From Desulfovibrio piger ATCC 29098 (GTDB taxonomy: Bacteria > Desulfobacterota > Desulfovibrionia > Desulfovibrionales > Desulfovibrionaceae): a stretch of DNA of 53,710 bases. The notes below the pieces were generated by a model. That model was not told the origin of the DNA and did not search any database. It was given only the letters and a program-made list of their open reading frames with translations. This document shows positions 16,967-24,608 of the stretch, in pieces. The stretch lies in contig NZ_DS996354.1 of NCBI RefSeq assembly GCF_000156375.1, positions 107,424-161,133 of the forward strand, in the 5' to 3' direction. The stretch's first letter is position 1. Each line of letters starts with the position of its first letter. Both the position numbers and the translations under genes were made by a program.

Positions 16967-17787
16967 TGGCGCACCGCCTTGGGATCGAGGGCGTCGCGCA
17001 GGCAGTCGCCCAGCATGTTGAAGGCCCCTACCAGCACCACCACAGCGATACCGGGGACGATCATCTGCTCGGGGTTGGAGACCATGACGTTCTTGGCTTC
17101 ATTGAGCATGGCGCCCCATTCGGGCACAGGGGCCTGGACGCCCAGCCCGAGGAAGGAGAGTGTAGAGATGTTGAGGATGGCCCATCCTGTATCCAGCGAG
17201 GCCAGTACGGCCAGTTCTGCGGCGATGCAGGGAAGCATGTGCCGTGTGAGGATATAGAAGTTCCCGGAACCGATGCTGCGGGAGAAAAGCACGAAGTTCA
17301 TGCCCGTATACTTGATGGTCGCAGTGCGGATCATGCGGGCGTACCAGGCCCATTTGATAAAGATGCTGGCAATGACCACATTACGGATGTCCACCCCCAG
17401 CAGGGCGACCACGGCCAGGATGATGATCTGGCTGGGGAAGGAGAGCATGACGTCCACCACACGCATGATGACTTCGTCCACCGTGCCGCGGAAGTAGCCT
17501 GCGGTGATGCCCATGATCACGCCCAGCCCGATGGTGCCCAGCATGGTCAGCAGAGAAAGAAAGAGCGTGGGCCGTATGCCGAAGAGCATGCGCGAGAACA
17601 CGCAGCGCCCCAGATGGTCCGTGCCCAGGGGATATTGCCAGGAGGGGCTGTCGAATTTGTTGAGGATGTCGTTGGCATAGGGATCGTTGGGCGCCACCCA
17701 CGGGGCAAAGATGCCCAGCAGGGCCGTGACCAGGACGATCCCCATGCACAGCAGGGCCATGGGATTCTTGAAAAGTTGTTGCAACAT
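16963..17787 (-). CDS. nikC: Nickel/peptide ABC transporter permease (NikC/DppC type)
   Basis: 274 aa inner-membrane permease. It has one N-terminal helix, then the FAPWVAPNDPYANDILNKF periplasmic loop and PLGTDHLGRCVFSRML, which are hallmarks of the OppC/DppC/NikC family. Five core helices follow, with the EAA-like coupling motif near ALDTGWAILNISTLSFLGLG (about residues 190-215). The ATG directly abuts the nikB stop. Confidence 0.87.
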   Translation of the reverse strand: MLQQLFKNPMALLCMGIVLVTALLGIFAPWVAPNDPYANDILNKFDSPSWQYPLGTDHLGRCVFSRMLFGIRPTLFLSLLTMLGTIGLGVIMGITAGYFRGTVDEVIMRVVDVMLSFPSQIIILAVVALLGVDIRNVVIASIFIKWAWYARMIRTATIKYTGMNFVLFSRSIGSGNFYILTRHMLPCIAAELAVLASLDTGWAILNISTLSFLGLGVQAPVPEWGAMLNEAKNVMVSNPEQMIVPGIAVVVLVGAFNMLGDCLRDALDPKAVRQ

Positions 17788-18729
17788 TTACGCTTTCCTT
17801 TCGCGCAGGCGCGGGTCGGCCACATACTGCAGGATGTCGAAGAACAGATTGAAAAAGACGAAAAGCACGCCTACCAGCAGCACATAGGCCTGGATGACCG
17901 GGTAGTCGCGATTGAAGATGGAGGCGATGCACAGACGCCCCACACCCGGCCAGGCGAATACGTTCTCCACCACGATGGTGCCGGCGATGAGCTGGGGGAT
18001 GCTCATGCCGATGGCGGTCACGCAGGATTGCAGGGAGTTCTTCAGGATATGGCGTACGAGGATGCTGCGCTGCTTCAGGCCGCGGGCCTGGGCATAGAGC
18101 ACATAATCCTCGCGCATGTTTTCCAGCATGTTGTTGCGGATCAGGCGGATATAGGTGGAGATGTAGCTCAGTGCCACGGTGAAGGCCGGCAGGATAAGGC
18201 TGGAAAATCCCCCGTAGCCGCTGGTGGGCAGCAGGTCCAGCTTGATGCTGACGATCCAGATAAGCAGCAGGCCTACCCAGTAAACGGGCATGGCCGTGGT
18301 GGCAAAGACCACGCCGCGCATGATGCGGTCGAACCATGTGTCCTTGTAGACGGCGCTCAGGAAGCCGATGGGCAGGCTGAGCACGATAACGTAGACCAGC
18401 GAAAGCCCGGCCAGTTCCAGGGTGGCCGGCAGACAGCGGCCTATCTCGCCAAGCACCGTCCGCGCAGGGTTGGTGTAGCTCACGCCCAGGTCGAAGTGCA
18501 GGCAATCCCAGAGCCAGTGGGCATAGCGTACCAGAAAGGGCTGATCCAGACCCAGTTCAGCACGGGTCTGGGCGATGAGTTCTTCCGTAATGATGGGGGT
18601 CTGGCGGATGCGCAGGGCCACCTCGGCAGGATCGGAAGGGATAAGGTTGATAAAGACGAAGCACAGGAAGGATATGCCCAGCAGCAGGGGCACGGTGGCC
18701 AGCAGGCGCATGATGATGTAGTTTTTCAT
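17788..18729 (-). CDS. nikB: Nickel/peptide ABC transporter permease (NikB/DppB type)
   Basis: 313 aa with six membrane helices. MRLLATVPLLLGISFLCFVF forms the first, and LGLDQPFLVRYAHWLWDCLH followed by DLGVSYTN is the conserved DppB/NikB loop. The coupling region is AMPVYWVGLLLIWIVS with the downstream VRHILKNSLQSCVTAIGMSI segment (about residues 200-220). It pairs with NikC to form the channel. A 77-bp gap with a strong hairpin separates it from nikA. Confidence 0.87.
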   Translation of the reverse strand: MKNYIIMRLLATVPLLLGISFLCFVFINLIPSDPAEVALRIRQTPIITEELIAQTRAELGLDQPFLVRYAHWLWDCLHFDLGVSYTNPARTVLGEIGRCLPATLELAGLSLVYVIVLSLPIGFLSAVYKDTWFDRIMRGVVFATTAMPVYWVGLLLIWIVSIKLDLLPTSGYGGFSSLILPAFTVALSYISTYIRLIRNNMLENMREDYVLYAQARGLKQRSILVRHILKNSLQSCVTAIGMSIPQLIAGTIVVENVFAWPGVGRLCIASIFNRDYPVIQAYVLLVGVLFVFFNLFFDILQYVADPRLRERKA

Positions 18730-18752
18730 GAGGCGATCCGGGGGGAAAGACA

Positions 18753-18787
18753 GGGAAGGGCCAGCCTGTGGCGGGATAGCCCTTCCC
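18753..18787 (-). repeat. 9-bp intercistronic hairpin between nikA and nikB
   Basis: GGGAAGGGC (18753-18761) is perfectly complementary to GCCCTTCCC (18779-18787), with a 17-nt loop and no U-tract. In this position it would stabilise the nikA mRNA 3' end, so the binding protein can be made in excess over the permeases. Confidence 0.6.
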
Positions 18788-18806
18788 TGCGGGGACTTCC
18801 GTCCCG

Positions 18807-20396
18807 CTATTTCCCTTCAAAGTACATTCTGGTGAACGGCACTTCGTACTGGGTCTGGTTGAAGCCCACCCCCTTGAGGCGCTTGGTGAAGAGCGCCTTG
18901 TTGGTCTCGTAGGTCAGGGGGATGTAGATGGCATCCTCATGCAGATGGGTCAGGGCAAAAGTGAAAAGCTCCTGCCTGCGGACCGGATCGGTGGAGGACA
19001 TGATCTCCGTGATGGCCGCATCGATCTGGGCCTTGTCGGGCAGGGAAAGCTGGGCGGCATAATCACCGTAGACGCGCTGGCGCATGGCGGCCATGGAAGA
19101 CTGCGGGTCGTAGGGCATGCCCCAGCAGATGTTGAAGATCATATCGAACAGGCCGTTCTTCATGTTGTCGCGATAGGACTGTTCTTCCTCGCCGCGCAGG
19201 CTCACCCTGATGCCGAGCTTGCCGTATTCATGCTGCAGGTATTCAGCGATGGTCTTTTCCGTCACGCTGTTGCTGTTGTAAAGCAGCCCCAGCTCCATGC
19301 GCTTGCCGTCCTTCTGGCGAATGCCGTCGGAGCCTGGTTTCCAGCCGGCTTCGTCCAGGATCCTGGCGGCCTTGGCCATGTCATACTCGTAGGGTTTCAG
19401 ATCGATGTCGCAATAGGGGACACTGCGGGCATACAGCGTATCCGCGGGAAGCTCGGTATTGTGGAACACCCCCTTGGCGATGGCGACACGGTTGGTGGCA
19501 TGCTGCAGGGCCTTGCGGACATGGATGTCGGCAAGTACGGGATTCTGGCCGTTGAGGACGATATGCCGGGTGGAGGTGGGGGCGGAAAGGGCAACGCCAA
19601 AGTCCTTGCTGTCCCTGTATTTGTTCAGGGCATCGGCATCCAGCATGTTCTTGCCCCAGATCAGGTCAATCTCGCCTTTTTCCAAAGCCAGGATACGCGT
19701 CTGGTTGTCAGGGATGACCTTGACCACTACACGCTTGATCTTGGGCTGTTCGCCCCAGTAGTTCTCGTTGGCCTCGAACACGGCGTATTCGTCCGTGACG
19801 ACCTTGGTCAGCTTGTAGGGCCCGGTTCCTACATAAGCCGTCACGCCGTTCTTGGTGGAACCGTTCTTCATGGCCTTGGGCGAGATGATGGCAAAGGGAC
19901 GGGTCACGCCCAGTTCCGTGAGCATGGGCCAGTAAGGGGCTTTCATGAAGATGCGGAAGGTATGGGCATCAGGGGCATCCACCTTTTCCAGCAGATGCAT
20001 CATCTCCAGCCAGGTATGACGGGCACGGTTTTCCAGGATGGCGTCGAAGTTTGCCTTGATGGCAAAAGCATCGCACGGGGTCCCGTCAGTGAAGGTCACG
20101 CCCTTGCGGATGTGGAAGGTGTAGACCTTGCCGTCGGGCGAGATGTCCCAGCTTTCGGCCAGGCAGGGCTTGTAACCGTCGGCCGTGATGTCCACCAGGG
20201 TCTCGAAGATCATTTCCTGCGCGTACATCTCACCGGCATACAGATGGGGATTGAGATCACGGACATCCCGGTAATTGACAAAATTCAAAGTGTCGGTGGC
20301 AGTATCCGTGGCCCGGGCATCAAGGCCGGGGAAAAGGAATGTCCCTGCCAGGGCAAGAGAGAAGGCCAGCTTGCCGAATGTGGAATGAATGGTCAT
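18807..20396 (-). CDS. nikA: Nickel-type ABC transporter substrate-binding protein (NikA-like, SBP family 5)
   Basis: 529 aa periplasmic lobe-hinge-lobe protein with a signal peptide (cut after about residue 30, DARA/TD). From memory it parallels E. coli NikA closely: LNPHLYAGEMYAQEMIFE, RHTWLEMM, TGPYKLTKV, ENYWGEQPKIK, PADTLYARSVPY and IFNICWGMPYDP. This makes nickel (or a metal-chelate) more likely than peptide as cargo, though CntA-type metallophore receptors look the same at this level. It is the first gene of the operon. AAGGACGG lies before the ATG, and a Fur-like box sits about 23 bases upstream. Confidence 0.87.
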   Translation of the reverse strand: MTIHSTFGKLAFSLALAGTFLFPGLDARATDTATDTLNFVNYRDVRDLNPHLYAGEMYAQEMIFETLVDITADGYKPCLAESWDISPDGKVYTFHIRKGVTFTDGTPCDAFAIKANFDAILENRARHTWLEMMHLLEKVDAPDAHTFRIFMKAPYWPMLTELGVTRPFAIISPKAMKNGSTKNGVTAYVGTGPYKLTKVVTDEYAVFEANENYWGEQPKIKRVVVKVIPDNQTRILALEKGEIDLIWGKNMLDADALNKYRDSKDFGVALSAPTSTRHIVLNGQNPVLADIHVRKALQHATNRVAIAKGVFHNTELPADTLYARSVPYCDIDLKPYEYDMAKAARILDEAGWKPGSDGIRQKDGKRMELGLLYNSNSVTEKTIAEYLQHEYGKLGIRVSLRGEEEQSYRDNMKNGLFDMIFNICWGMPYDPQSSMAAMRQRVYGDYAAQLSLPDKAQIDAAITEIMSSTDPVRRQELFTFALTHLHEDAIYIPLTYETNKALFTKRLKGVGFNQTQYEVPFTRMYFEGK

Positions 20397-20418
20397 GCAG
20401 TCCGTCCTTTGTTGTGGA

Positions 20419-20436
20419 ATAAAAATTCATTTTCAT
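20419..20436 (-). promoter_or_regulatory. Fur-like metalloregulator box upstream of nikA
   Basis: On the minus strand ATGAAAATGAATTTTTAT is a near-palindrome (arms ATGAAAAT and ATTTTTAT, 7 of 8 matching) in an otherwise GC-rich region. It resembles Fur-family operators of the ATGAnAATnATTnTCAT kind. It starts 23 bases before the nikA ATG. No NikR-type repeat (GTATGA-N16-TCATAC) was found. Confidence 0.45.
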
Positions 20437-20713
20437 TTCCAAGTAAGTCTATGCCACAGTCTGCTGATGCCGCAAAATACTTTTTTCCCATTACCCGTGA
20501 TAGGAAAGGAGAATCACAGCAGGGCGGATCATGGGCATCCCAGAAGCTCTCCAGACGTTAAGGCAAAGGCCGCAGAAGGCAGGTGCAGCAGGGGATATGC
20601 TGGCGATATGGCCCTTGTTCAGCCGCCCGCTGATAGCGCCGGACAACAGGCAGAAGGAATGGCGTACACGAAAGACAGGCGGGAAAGCCCAGAGGGACCT
20701 GGAGTACAGCGGA
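20437..20713. other. Gene-free region between the nik operon and the T3SS-linked operon
   Basis: This holds the nikA promoter region; a weak fit is TTGCGG and ATAGAC about 17 bases apart on the minus strand, upstream of the Fur-like box. There are short overlapping frames on both strands, without SD sequences or similarity. I see no gene here. Confidence 0.4.
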
Positions 20714-20747
20714 CAAAAAAGGCGCACCGGATAACGGTACGCCTTTT
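20714..20747 (-). terminator. Terminator of the long T3SS/sensor operon
   Basis: A 13-bp stem with one G-T pair: AAAAGGCGCACCG (20717-20729) with CGGTACGCCTTTT (20735-20747), loop of five, and T6 on the minus strand. It lies 36 bases after the stop of the binding-protein gene and marks the end of the minus-strand operon that begins at sctW. Confidence 0.93.
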
Positions 20748-20783
20748 ATATTTCGTTCCTTCTGAAGGAGGTTTCGCTGTGGG

Positions 20784-21935
20784 CTACTTCATCTCCTGAT
20801 AGAATTCGTCCACGGCGGCCAGCACTTCCAGCGGCGGGTTCCAGCCGATGAGCGTGGCCATGAACAGGTTCAGAGCCATGCTGACGGGACTTTCGAAGAC
20901 CGGCGACAGGTCACGCGGGCGTGCTCCCTTGAGGATGGCCTCCACCAGCCCGGCACTGAAACGGCCTTCCTCGGCCGTGTTGGACTGGGCCACGCTCAGC
21001 AGAGCCCCGTGGACCACGTCCGGTGCGCCCAGCTGGGAAAAGGTGGGGATGTGCGCATCGGCCAGCGGTTGCAGCACCTTGCGCATGGCAGCGGCCTGCA
21101 GACCGACGTTATAGGTGAGGTAGACGGCCTCGGCCCCTTGTTCCACCAGTTTTTTATGGCAGGCCAGCAGGCGTTCGGAGGCGAGGTCCGCATCCTGGAT
21201 GTCGAAGGTATCGGTACATCGCAGCAGGGTGACGCCCAGTTCCCTGGCGGCATCCTCGATCTCGTTGAGGGCGATGCTGCCGCGGCCTGCCGGAGTATCC
21301 TCGTAGGCGATGCCGAGCTTTTTGAACGCGAAGATATCATGGAACAGCAGGACCTGGCGCTTGAAGCGGTCAGGTTCGATGGGGGCCACCAGATTGTCCC
21401 GTCCCGAATCTTCCACCGAGGGGATGATGCCCGCATCCACCGCATCGGTCACGGACGAGACGATGACCGGGACAGGAAGATCCTGCGCGGCAAGATCCTG
21501 TCCGGCCCAGGTGCCGAAGGCCAGGACCATGTCCACGTCCTTCTTTTCCCGGATGCGCCGCAGGACGTCCTGACGCACCTTTTCCCTTTGCCGGCTGTCC
21601 CATCCGGCGGAATAGAAACCGTCCGCCAGAAAGACAAGGTGCTTGCCGCCCGCATGCTGGTGCAGCCATTCCCACATGCCGCGGGCCTCTTCGCTGTCCT
21701 TGGGCAGGGGCACATGCCCGTTCTCGATCAGGCCGCGTTCCTCCAGCCCCAGGGCCAGTCCCTGGAAGATGCGCTGGTAATCGGAAAAGGGGCCGCCTTC
21801 CACATAGATCACCCGCCATACTCTGTCTCCGGCAGGAGCATTCCTGGCAGAGGCGGCAAAGGCACAGTCCGGGAGCAGCAGGGACAGGAGCAGCAGACAG
21901 GCAAGCATTGGGGCGGCATATCGTGACGTCTTCAT
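20784..21935 (-). CDS. Orphan ABC-type substrate-binding protein (PF04392-like)
   Basis: 383 aa with a signal peptide (residues 1-27, ending CAFAASA). The body resembles the ABC_sub_bind (TrpX/YtfQ-like) fold. VWRVIYVEGGPFSDYQRIFQ replaces the usual start strand, DMVLAFGTWAGQDLAAQDLP is near residue 115, PVIVSSVTDAVDAGII follows, and VYLTYNVGL is near residue 245. No ABC permease or ATPase accompanies it. Its ATG overlaps the racemase-like stop (ATGA), so it is coupled to the T3SS-linked operon. I infer a ligand-sensing role rather than uptake. Confidence 0.78.
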   Translation of the reverse strand: MKTSRYAAPMLACLLLLSLLLPDCAFAASARNAPAGDRVWRVIYVEGGPFSDYQRIFQGLALGLEERGLIENGHVPLPKDSEEARGMWEWLHQHAGGKHLVFLADGFYSAGWDSRQREKVRQDVLRRIREKKDVDMVLAFGTWAGQDLAAQDLPVPVIVSSVTDAVDAGIIPSVEDSGRDNLVAPIEPDRFKRQVLLFHDIFAFKKLGIAYEDTPAGRGSIALNEIEDAARELGVTLLRCTDTFDIQDADLASERLLACHKKLVEQGAEAVYLTYNVGLQAAAMRKVLQPLADAHIPTFSQLGAPDVVHGALLSVAQSNTAEEGRFSAGLVEAILKGARPRDLSPVFESPVSMALNLFMATLIGWNPPLEVLAAVDEFYQEMK

Positions 21936-23125
21936 GAAACCTCCGAAAGGGACACCGTTCCCTGATGGGGAGCGGTAGGCCGGGAGTCGGGAAGAGACCG
22001 TCCCGGCAGAATATCGTGGATGAGGGTCTTGCGGATGTGGGGCATGCGGCAGGTACGGGCCACGGCCCAATAGGACGGGATGAAGTGGATATGTTCTCCC
22101 GGCACGGGCACCTGTGGGCAGCCGCTCATGTCCAGGATGGCATAATTGCCGCTGAAGTCGGAGATCCGCCAGTCCGGACGGGCCAGAGAGAGGCCCCGGA
22201 CGTCCGTGTGCAGGCTGCCGCAGTCCACCAGTGCCCGGAGCCGTTTTCCCAGATCGGGGCAGTCTGCGGGCATCCCCCGCCCGTTGTGAACGCTGTGGCG
22301 GGGTGGGTGGATGTCGCGTTCCGTCACTTCCAGCACCGTGGCCGACAGACGGAAGATGTCCTGCCGAAAGTCCCCGGCCAGCAGGGCTTCTTCCCGGTAC
22401 ATGTCCCGGCCGAGCAGCAGGGGATCCCCCATACGGAATTCCATGATACAGCCGGGCGGCCAGTGCGGCCCATGCCCGTGGCGGCGGGCGAACCAGTTCC
22501 AGAAGATGCTCCCGCCCAGGCTGACCCGGTGCAGGGCGTGCCCCAGCAGGTCCCCGGCCCGGGCGGCCAGGGCCTCGAGCCGGGCCATGTTTTCGTCGTC
22601 CGGGCAGGTACCGTACAGGCAGCCCAGGTTGACGCCGATGCCCGCCACATGGGCACCCGGGCCATGGGAGGCTCGCTGCGACGCGGCAGCCACGGCCCGC
22701 AGCAGGGCAGGGGCCTCATCCAGCGGGATACCTTCGCGCATGTCGCCTATATCCACCATGAGAAGGGCCCCATGACGCAGGCCCGCGGCACGGGCGGCGG
22801 CATCCAGGGCCAGGAAGGTCGCCTCGCAGGAAAAGGAGCTGCGCTCGAACAGACGGACGACGTCGTCCGCCCGGTCCGGGGGCGCCAGATTGATCAGGAT
22901 ACGCCCTGTGCGGTCAGGCGGCTCCGGGCCGTAAAGAAGATGCTCGGTCATGTCCGCGATGCCGTAACAGGCATAGCCCTGCGTGCGCAGGAAATCGACG
23001 ATGTCCGGGTGGGAGGCCACCATCTTCAGCACCGGCAGAAAGCGAAAACCCCAGGCCTGCTCCTGACGCTGCACAAGACGCAGGTTATGGGCCAGGGCAT
23101 CCATATTTATCTCCAGTTCAGGCAT
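21932..23125 (-). CDS. Alanine-racemase-fold PLP protein (ornithine-racemase-like)
   Basis: 397 aa. The N-terminus matches fold-III amino-acid racemases: LEINMDALAHNLRLVQ, then FLPVLKMVASHPDIVDFL, whose Lys34 is the expected PLP lysine. VDIGDMREGI and the LGGSIFWNW phosphate-binding-like segment (about residue 225) resemble the Orr/YhfX group rather than classical Alr. It probably racemises or binds an amino acid, but the substrate is unknown. It overlaps the upstream gene by 8 bases and the downstream gene by 4. Its place in a T3SS operon is unusual. Confidence 0.7.
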   Translation of the reverse strand: MPELEINMDALAHNLRLVQRQEQAWGFRFLPVLKMVASHPDIVDFLRTQGYACYGIADMTEHLLYGPEPPDRTGRILINLAPPDRADDVVRLFERSSFSCEATFLALDAAARAAGLRHGALLMVDIGDMREGIPLDEAPALLRAVAAASQRASHGPGAHVAGIGVNLGCLYGTCPDDENMARLEALAARAGDLLGHALHRVSLGGSIFWNWFARRHGHGPHWPPGCIMEFRMGDPLLLGRDMYREEALLAGDFRQDIFRLSATVLEVTERDIHPPRHSVHNGRGMPADCPDLGKRLRALVDCGSLHTDVRGLSLARPDWRISDFSGNYAILDMSGCPQVPVPGEHIHFIPSYWAVARTCRMPHIRKTLIHDILPGRSLPDSRPTAPHQGTVSLSEVS

Positions 23126-24608
23126 GGGGCATCTCCAGGGTGAAAGGCGCAAGGAAAGGCAGGCTCCCGGCGGGCGGGGCCTGTTGCAGGAGCTGCTCCA
23201 GCAACTGCGGCCGCATATCCTGACCTGACAGGTCTTCATAATGATACGGCAGCGAGGCCGCCAGAGCGTGATCGACCCGGCAGTCCCGCAGGGACTGCCA
23301 CAGGGCCGGAGAAAGGCCGCCGGCCAGCCAGAGGTCCGCGGCACCGGCTCCCCGGCCCGTCTGCTGCAAAGGACCATCAGGGCAGGACAGACGCAGGGGC
23401 AGCAGTCCCGTGCAGGGCGGACAGGGGCGGAAGGACCCGGAGATGCGTTCCGCCAGTGCGTCTGCGCCGCAGTGCCGCAGGGCCGTACAGATGCCCCGGA
23501 TCATGCGCGGCAGGTATGAGGTCTGGAAAACACCTCCGGCACAGCGCAGGCCCCTGGCCGCCGCCACGGTGGCGAAATAGAGGAAAAGTGAAGGAAGGAT
23601 ACGTCCTTCCTTCAGGGCCTTGCCCAGAGTGCGGGCATCCAGCGGCAGGCGCCAGTTGCTGTCCCGGGCCGCCTCCAGCGAGCGGAAATCGCGGGCAGGC
23701 CGCAGGGCCAGGGCCCGTCCTTTGCCGTCCACGCCCCAGAAGAGGAAGGTACCCCGTTGCAGGCTCTGTGCGTCCCCGGTCCAGCAGGCCCGCTGCCCGT
23801 TGAGGGCCTCCCAGACCGCGGCGGCCAGAGGCGGATGCAGGAGCAGGTGCCGGACAAGACTGTCCGGATGTTCCAGATCGGCCGAGATCAGGCGGCCGCA
23901 CAGCCATTGCATGTCCAGCGAGACCAGGGGCGGGATGTCACAGTTTTCCGGAATGACCTGCTGCCACAGCAGGGCATTCATGATGCCGGCCTGATCCCGG
24001 AACGTATGCTGCTCTAGGACGCGGGGATGCCGGTAGACGGCCTGGACAAGACGGTCCAGAGCATGCGTCTCTTCCGGCTGACCGGGAAGGTGCGAGGGCA
24101 GGGTGACCTCGGCGGCGGTGAACGCCGGGCGCACGCTGATGAGCCCATGCCGGTCTCGTCCCGGCAGGATGGGCAGTTTGCGGCTGCGGAAACTCACCTC
24201 TCCCGGGGTGCCGCATCCCAGCAGTATGCCGCGCGGATAGGCCACATTGTTGGCCGGGACAGCGCCACAGTTGAACAGGGGCACGGCATGGCGGCAGCTC
24301 ATGGCGAACAGCAGGTCGCCCTGGAAAAATTCCGGATGGAAGTCCACGCCGTGATGGTTGGCCGTAAGGGCATGGAGATCCGTTTCCAGCTCACGACGCA
24401 GGGCTTGTCCCACGTCTGCCGAATACAGCCGGGCGCAGGTCGAGGCGGCCAGCTCCTCAAGGTCATCAGCGGCTTGCGGCGGCCGGGGCAGGGAGGCCTC
24501 TGCGCCAAAGCCTGCCGCATAGGCCGCCAGTGTCTGCGCTCCTGCCCGTTCGAAGGCCGCCAGCGCGTCCGGGCAACGACTGCGGATCCACTCCCGGGCA
24601 AGGGTCAT
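23118..24608 (-). CDS. Unrecognised 496-aa protein in the T3SS-linked operon
   Basis: I do not recognise the family. The protein is soluble-looking, without a signal peptide or membrane helices. A His-rich stretch near residue 83 (TANHHGVDFHPEFFQGDLLF) and RHAVPLFNCGAVPANNVAYP near residue 105 look like an active-site region. Further conserved-looking spots are GILLGCGTPGEV, RDRHGLISVRPAF and a C-terminal half with many Cys (CPPC). It could be an enzyme acting together with the racemase-like protein. The ATG overlaps the MFS stop by 4 bases, and the stop overlaps the racemase-like start. The GC-rich codon use matches its neighbours. Confidence 0.7.
   Translation of the reverse strand: MTLAREWIRSRCPDALAAFERAGAQTLAAYAAGFGAEASLPRPPQAADDLEELAASTCARLYSADVGQALRRELETDLHALTANHHGVDFHPEFFQGDLLFAMSCRHAVPLFNCGAVPANNVAYPRGILLGCGTPGEVSFRSRKLPILPGRDRHGLISVRPAFTAAEVTLPSHLPGQPEETHALDRLVQAVYRHPRVLEQHTFRDQAGIMNALLWQQVIPENCDIPPLVSLDMQWLCGRLISADLEHPDSLVRHLLLHPPLAAAVWEALNGQRACWTGDAQSLQRGTFLFWGVDGKGRALALRPARDFRSLEAARDSNWRLPLDARTLGKALKEGRILPSLFLYFATVAAARGLRCAGGVFQTSYLPRMIRGICTALRHCGADALAERISGSFRPCPPCTGLLPLRLSCPDGPLQQTGRGAGAADLWLAGGLSPALWQSLRDCRVDHALAASLPYHYEDLSGQDMRPQLLEQLLQQAPPAGSLPFLAPFTLEMPHA

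Noticed and set aside
20389..20799. A 136-codon plus frame upstream of nikA
   Set aside because: Overlaps the nikA start, the Fur-like box and a strong terminator; no SD and no recognisable protein.
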